A stretch of DNA of 15,894 nt. Source: JAAFHS01 sp031396505. Its GTDB lineage: Bacteria > Pseudomonadota > Alphaproteobacteria > Rhodobacterales > Rhodobacteraceae. The notes under the pieces are model-generated. The model was not told the origin of the DNA and searched no databases. It saw only the letters and a program-made list of their open reading frames with translations. The stretch is from positions 1 through 15,894 of the forward strand of contig JANNKX010000102.1 of the NCBI GenBank assembly GCA_031396505.1, read 5' to 3'. Position numbers and translations under genes: made by a program. Positions 14,252 through 15,894 of the stretch are shown piece by piece. The stretch's first letter is position 1. Every line of letters begins with the position of its first letter.

Positions 14252-14342
14252 AATTGACGGCTGTCAATTTTTGACTTTATCCAATGAAATCAACGAAAAT
14301 GCAAAGTTATCCACAGGATGCGTTAAGACTTTTGAAATATTG
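14251..14342 (+). repeat. Palindrome plus DnaA-box repeat, family 2, copy D
   Basis: A 20-bp palindrome (14251-14270, AAATTGAC-GGCT-GTCAATTT) begins on the last base of the Sua5-type gene's stop codon and runs into T5. A 36-base AT-rich spacer leads to TTATCCACA, then GG.TG..TTAA..CTTTTG.AA. In copy C the palindrome is identical on the corresponding strand, the spacer is 35 bases, and the tail after the box matches at about 70 percent. The rest of this convergent intergenic region, up to 14377, holds GTTAAC but no gene. Confidence 0.75.
14307..14315 (+). promoter_or_regulatory. Perfect DnaA box TTATCCACA
   Basis: This is an exact match to the DnaA 9-mer consensus, 56 bases after the stop of the Sua5-type gene and inside AT-rich DNA. 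It is the counterpart of the box at 6590-6598. Binding is inferred from the match only. Confidence 0.6.
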
Positions 14343-14377
14343 CGTGAACAGTGTTAACAGATGGCAGATTGCACATC

Positions 14378-14839
14378 CTACACCGCAATCGCCGTCGTTT
14401 TGATCACCGTGCGCAGGGCGAAACTTGACTGCATCTTGGCTACGCCGGGCAGGCGCGACAGGTATTGGCGGTGGATGCGGGCGAAGTCTTCGGTGTCTTC
14501 GGCGAGCATTTTCAGCAGGTAGTCAGCCGTGCCCGCCATCAGATGACATTCCAGCACATCGGGCACGCGGGCAATGGCGTGTTCGAACGCATCAAGCAGA
14601 TCATCGGCCTGCCCCTGCAGGGTGATTTCCACAAACACGGTCGTTGTCTTGCCGATGCGGCGCGCATCCAGCAGGGCCACGTAGGCCGCGATATAGCCGT
14701 CCTCCTCCAGCCGCTGCACGCGCCTGTGACAGGCGGATGGTGACAGGTTCACGCGGTCTGACAGATCGGCATTGGAGATGCGGCCCTCTTTCTGCAGCAC
14801 GGCGAGGATACGGCGGTCTGTCGCGTCGATCTGTGACAT
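14378..14839 (-). CDS. Lrp/AsnC-family transcriptional regulator (AldR-like by context)
   Basis: The 153-residue product has the two-part Lrp layout. The N-terminal winged helix-turn-helix is IDATDRRILAVLQKEGRISN, then LSDRVNLSPSACHRRVQRLEEDGYI. The C-terminal ligand-sensing RAM domain includes VFVEITLQG, VLECHLMAGTADYLLKM and a final SSFALRTVIKTT. The frame extends to a TTG at 14860, but ATG at 14839 gives the usual MSQIDATDRRIL start. The gene is divergent from alanine dehydrogenase across 147 bp, the classic arrangement of an Lrp-type activator with ald, so alanine-responsive control of ald is likely, though inferred from position. It converges on the Sua5-type gene. Confidence 0.92.
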   Translation of the reverse strand: MSQIDATDRRILAVLQKEGRISNADLSDRVNLSPSACHRRVQRLEEDGYIAAYVALLDARRIGKTTTVFVEITLQGQADDLLDAFEHAIARVPDVLECHLMAGTADYLLKMLAEDTEDFARIHRQYLSRLPGVAKMQSSFALRTVIKTTAIAV

Positions 14840-14855
14840 TGCGATGATTTCTTTC

Positions 14856-14876
14856 GTCAAAAGCCGGAATCTTGAC
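14856..14876. promoter_or_regulatory. Candidate operator in the Lrp/ald divergent region
   Basis: GTCAA (14856-14860) and TTGAC (14872-14876) form an inverted repeat with an 11-base gap, 17 bases upstream of the regulator's ATG. A TTGACA -35-like hexamer (14872-14877) overlaps it, but no well-spaced -10 for ald was found. The placement suits autoregulation by the Lrp protein; the site does not closely match the E. coli Lrp consensus. Confidence 0.25.
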
Positions 14877-14986
14877 AGAAACTATCACGCGCGGCGCAAT
14901 CTGCCATGATAAATTCAAAGCACTTGCAACGGAATGGGCGCAGGCTGTGCGGGAACAGCGTCGGTTGGGCGCAAGGGAGAGAGCAG

Positions 14987-15894
14987 ATGAAGATCGGTTG
15001 CCCGAAGGAAATCAAGCCACAGGAATTTCGTGTGGGCATGACGCCGAATGCGGCGCGCGAGGCGGTGAACCACGGCCATACAGTGTTGATTGAAACGCAG
15101 GCAGGGGTCGGCGCGGGGTTCACGGATGCCGATTATGTGGCGGCGGGGGCGACAATCATCGGCACGGCGGAAGAGGTGTTCACGCAGGCGGAAATGATCG
15201 TCAAGGTGAAAGAGCCGCAGGCGGTGGAACGGGCGCGGCTGCGCGAGGGGCAGGTGTTGTTCACCTATCTGCATCTGGCGCCGGATGCAGCACAGACGCA
15301 TGATCTGTTGAAATCCGGTGTGACGGCGATTGCCTATGAAACCGTGACGGATGACCGGGGCGGCTTGCCGTTGCTGGCCCCGATGTCGGAGGTGGCGGGG
15401 CGTCTTGCGCCACAGGTCGGCGCATGGACGCTGCAAAAGGCCAATGGTGGGCGCGGCGTGCTGATGGGCGGCGTGCCGGGCGTGCTGCCTGCGCGCGTGC
15501 TGGTGATTGGCGGCGGCGTGGTGGGCACGCATGCGGCCAAGATCGCCGCCGGGATGGGCGCGGATGTGACGGTGCTGGACCGGTCCATCAACCGCCTGCG
15601 CTATCTGGATGACGTGTTCGGCGGCACGTTCAAATCGGCTTTCTCGGATGCGGCGACCACGCTGGACCTTGCCCGCCAGGCCGATCTGATCGTCGGTGCC
15701 GTCCTGATCCCCGGCGCTGCCGCCCCCAAACTGATTTCCCGCGCGCAACTGTCGGACCTGAAACCCAGTGCGGCACTGGTCGATGTGGCGATTGATCAGG
15801 GCGGCTGTTTCGAGACGTCCCACGCCACCACCCATCAGGACCCGATCTACGAGGTTGACGGCATCATGCACTATTGCGTGGCCAACATGCCGGG
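14987..15894 (+). CDS. ald: Alanine dehydrogenase, 3' end outside window
   Basis: Ald is the NAD-dependent enzyme interconverting L-alanine with pyruvate and ammonia. The first 302 of about 370 residues are present, with no stop before the edge. It starts MKIGCPKEIKPQEFRVGMTP, the family N-terminus. Substrate residues K75 (KVKEP) and H96 (TYLHLAP) are present, with the NAD-binding GGGVVG (175-180), the ribose-binding Asp198 (VLDRS) and the catalytic Asp270 (VAIDQGG). ATG at 14987 has GGAG seven bases upstream. It is divergent from an Lrp regulator. Alanine and glycine codons are mostly GCG/GGG for roughly the first 650 bases, then shift toward GCC/GGC. Confidence 0.97.
   Translation, partial: MKIGCPKEIKPQEFRVGMTPNAAREAVNHGHTVLIETQAGVGAGFTDADYVAAGATIIGTAEEVFTQAEMIVKVKEPQAVERARLREGQVLFTYLHLAPDAAQTHDLLKSGVTAIAYETVTDDRGGLPLLAPMSEVAGRLAPQVGAWTLQKANGGRGVLMGGVPGVLPARVLVIGGGVVGTHAAKIAAGMGADVTVLDRSINRLRYLDDVFGGTFKSAFSDAATTLDLARQADLIVGAVLIPGAAAPKLISRAQLSDLKPSAALVDVAIDQGGCFETSHATTHQDPIYEVDGIMHYCVANMP

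Noticed and set aside
14251..14390. Replication origin (AT-rich DNA with a DnaA box)
   Set aside because: Only one box is present per site, the same unit recurs 7.7 kb away, and the neighbouring genes are not those usually next to alphaproteobacterial origins such as hemE or dnaA.
1..15894. CRISPR array, tRNA/rRNA genes, prophage, transposase or plasmid genes
   Set aside because: None was seen on either strand: no regularly spaced repeats, no recognisable RNA genes, and no mobile-element proteins.

Overview
The window is about 15.9 kb of GC-rich, densely packed DNA from an alphaproteobacterium, most likely a member of Rhodobacteraceae (roseobacter-type Rhodobacterales). This rests on gene content recognised by eye: a DUF4175/TIGR02302-like C-terminus next to ispE, the order ETF-QO / TPR protein / ispE, a 46-residue aa3-type cytochrome oxidase subunit IV, a DUF6173 protein, a DmdC-like acyl-CoA dehydrogenase starting MPYRAP, and an Lrp regulator divergent from alanine dehydrogenase. 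No phage, transposase, plasmid, CRISPR or rRNA/tRNA gene is visible, so this looks like ordinary chromosomal backbone. The most interesting material lies between the genes.

Layout. 3-92: C-terminal tail of a plus-strand gene. 218-4522 (minus): ispE, a secreted TPR protein, and electron transfer flavoprotein-ubiquinone oxidoreductase. 4523-4781: divergent region with an intrinsic-terminator-like hairpin just before greA. 4782-6282 (plus): greA and a two-TM coiled-coil protein of unknown function. 6283-6657: gene-free, with two repeat families. 6658-9969 (minus, tightly packed): aa3 oxidase subunit IV, a lipoprotein, mobA, a mobB fused to an RNase H-like domain, and a GNAT acetyltransferase. 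10135-13219 (minus, linked by 4-base stop/start overlaps): acyl-CoA dehydrogenase, a metallo-beta-lactamase-fold hydrolase and DUF6173. 13316-14251 (plus): Sua5-type threonylcarbamoyl-AMP synthase. 14378-14839 (minus): Lrp/AsnC regulator, divergent from alanine dehydrogenase (14987 to the window end, incomplete).

How the genes work together. ETF-QO and the acyl-CoA dehydrogenase belong to the same electron route: dehydrogenase to ETF to ETF-QO to ubiquinone. mobA and mobB act in molybdenum-cofactor nucleotide attachment. The Lrp/ald pair is a classic regulator/target arrangement for alanine catabolism. ispE (isoprenoid precursors), greA (transcript cleavage) and the Sua5 enzyme (tRNA t6A) are housekeeping.

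Repeats. Every convergent gene junction in the window holds a structured repeat. Family 1 is a 116-bp double hairpin present as two near-identical inverted copies (91-206 and 6281-6396), with a diverged half-copy at 10072-10114 that keeps its stem through paired base changes. Family 2 is about 92 bp: a TTGAC/GTCAA palindrome at or just after a stop codon, then an AT-rich spacer of constant length, then a perfect DnaA box (TTATCCACA). It is present at 6561-6653 and 14251-14342 in inverted orientation. Family 2 and the terminator-bearing greA leader are the best candidates for something undescribed.
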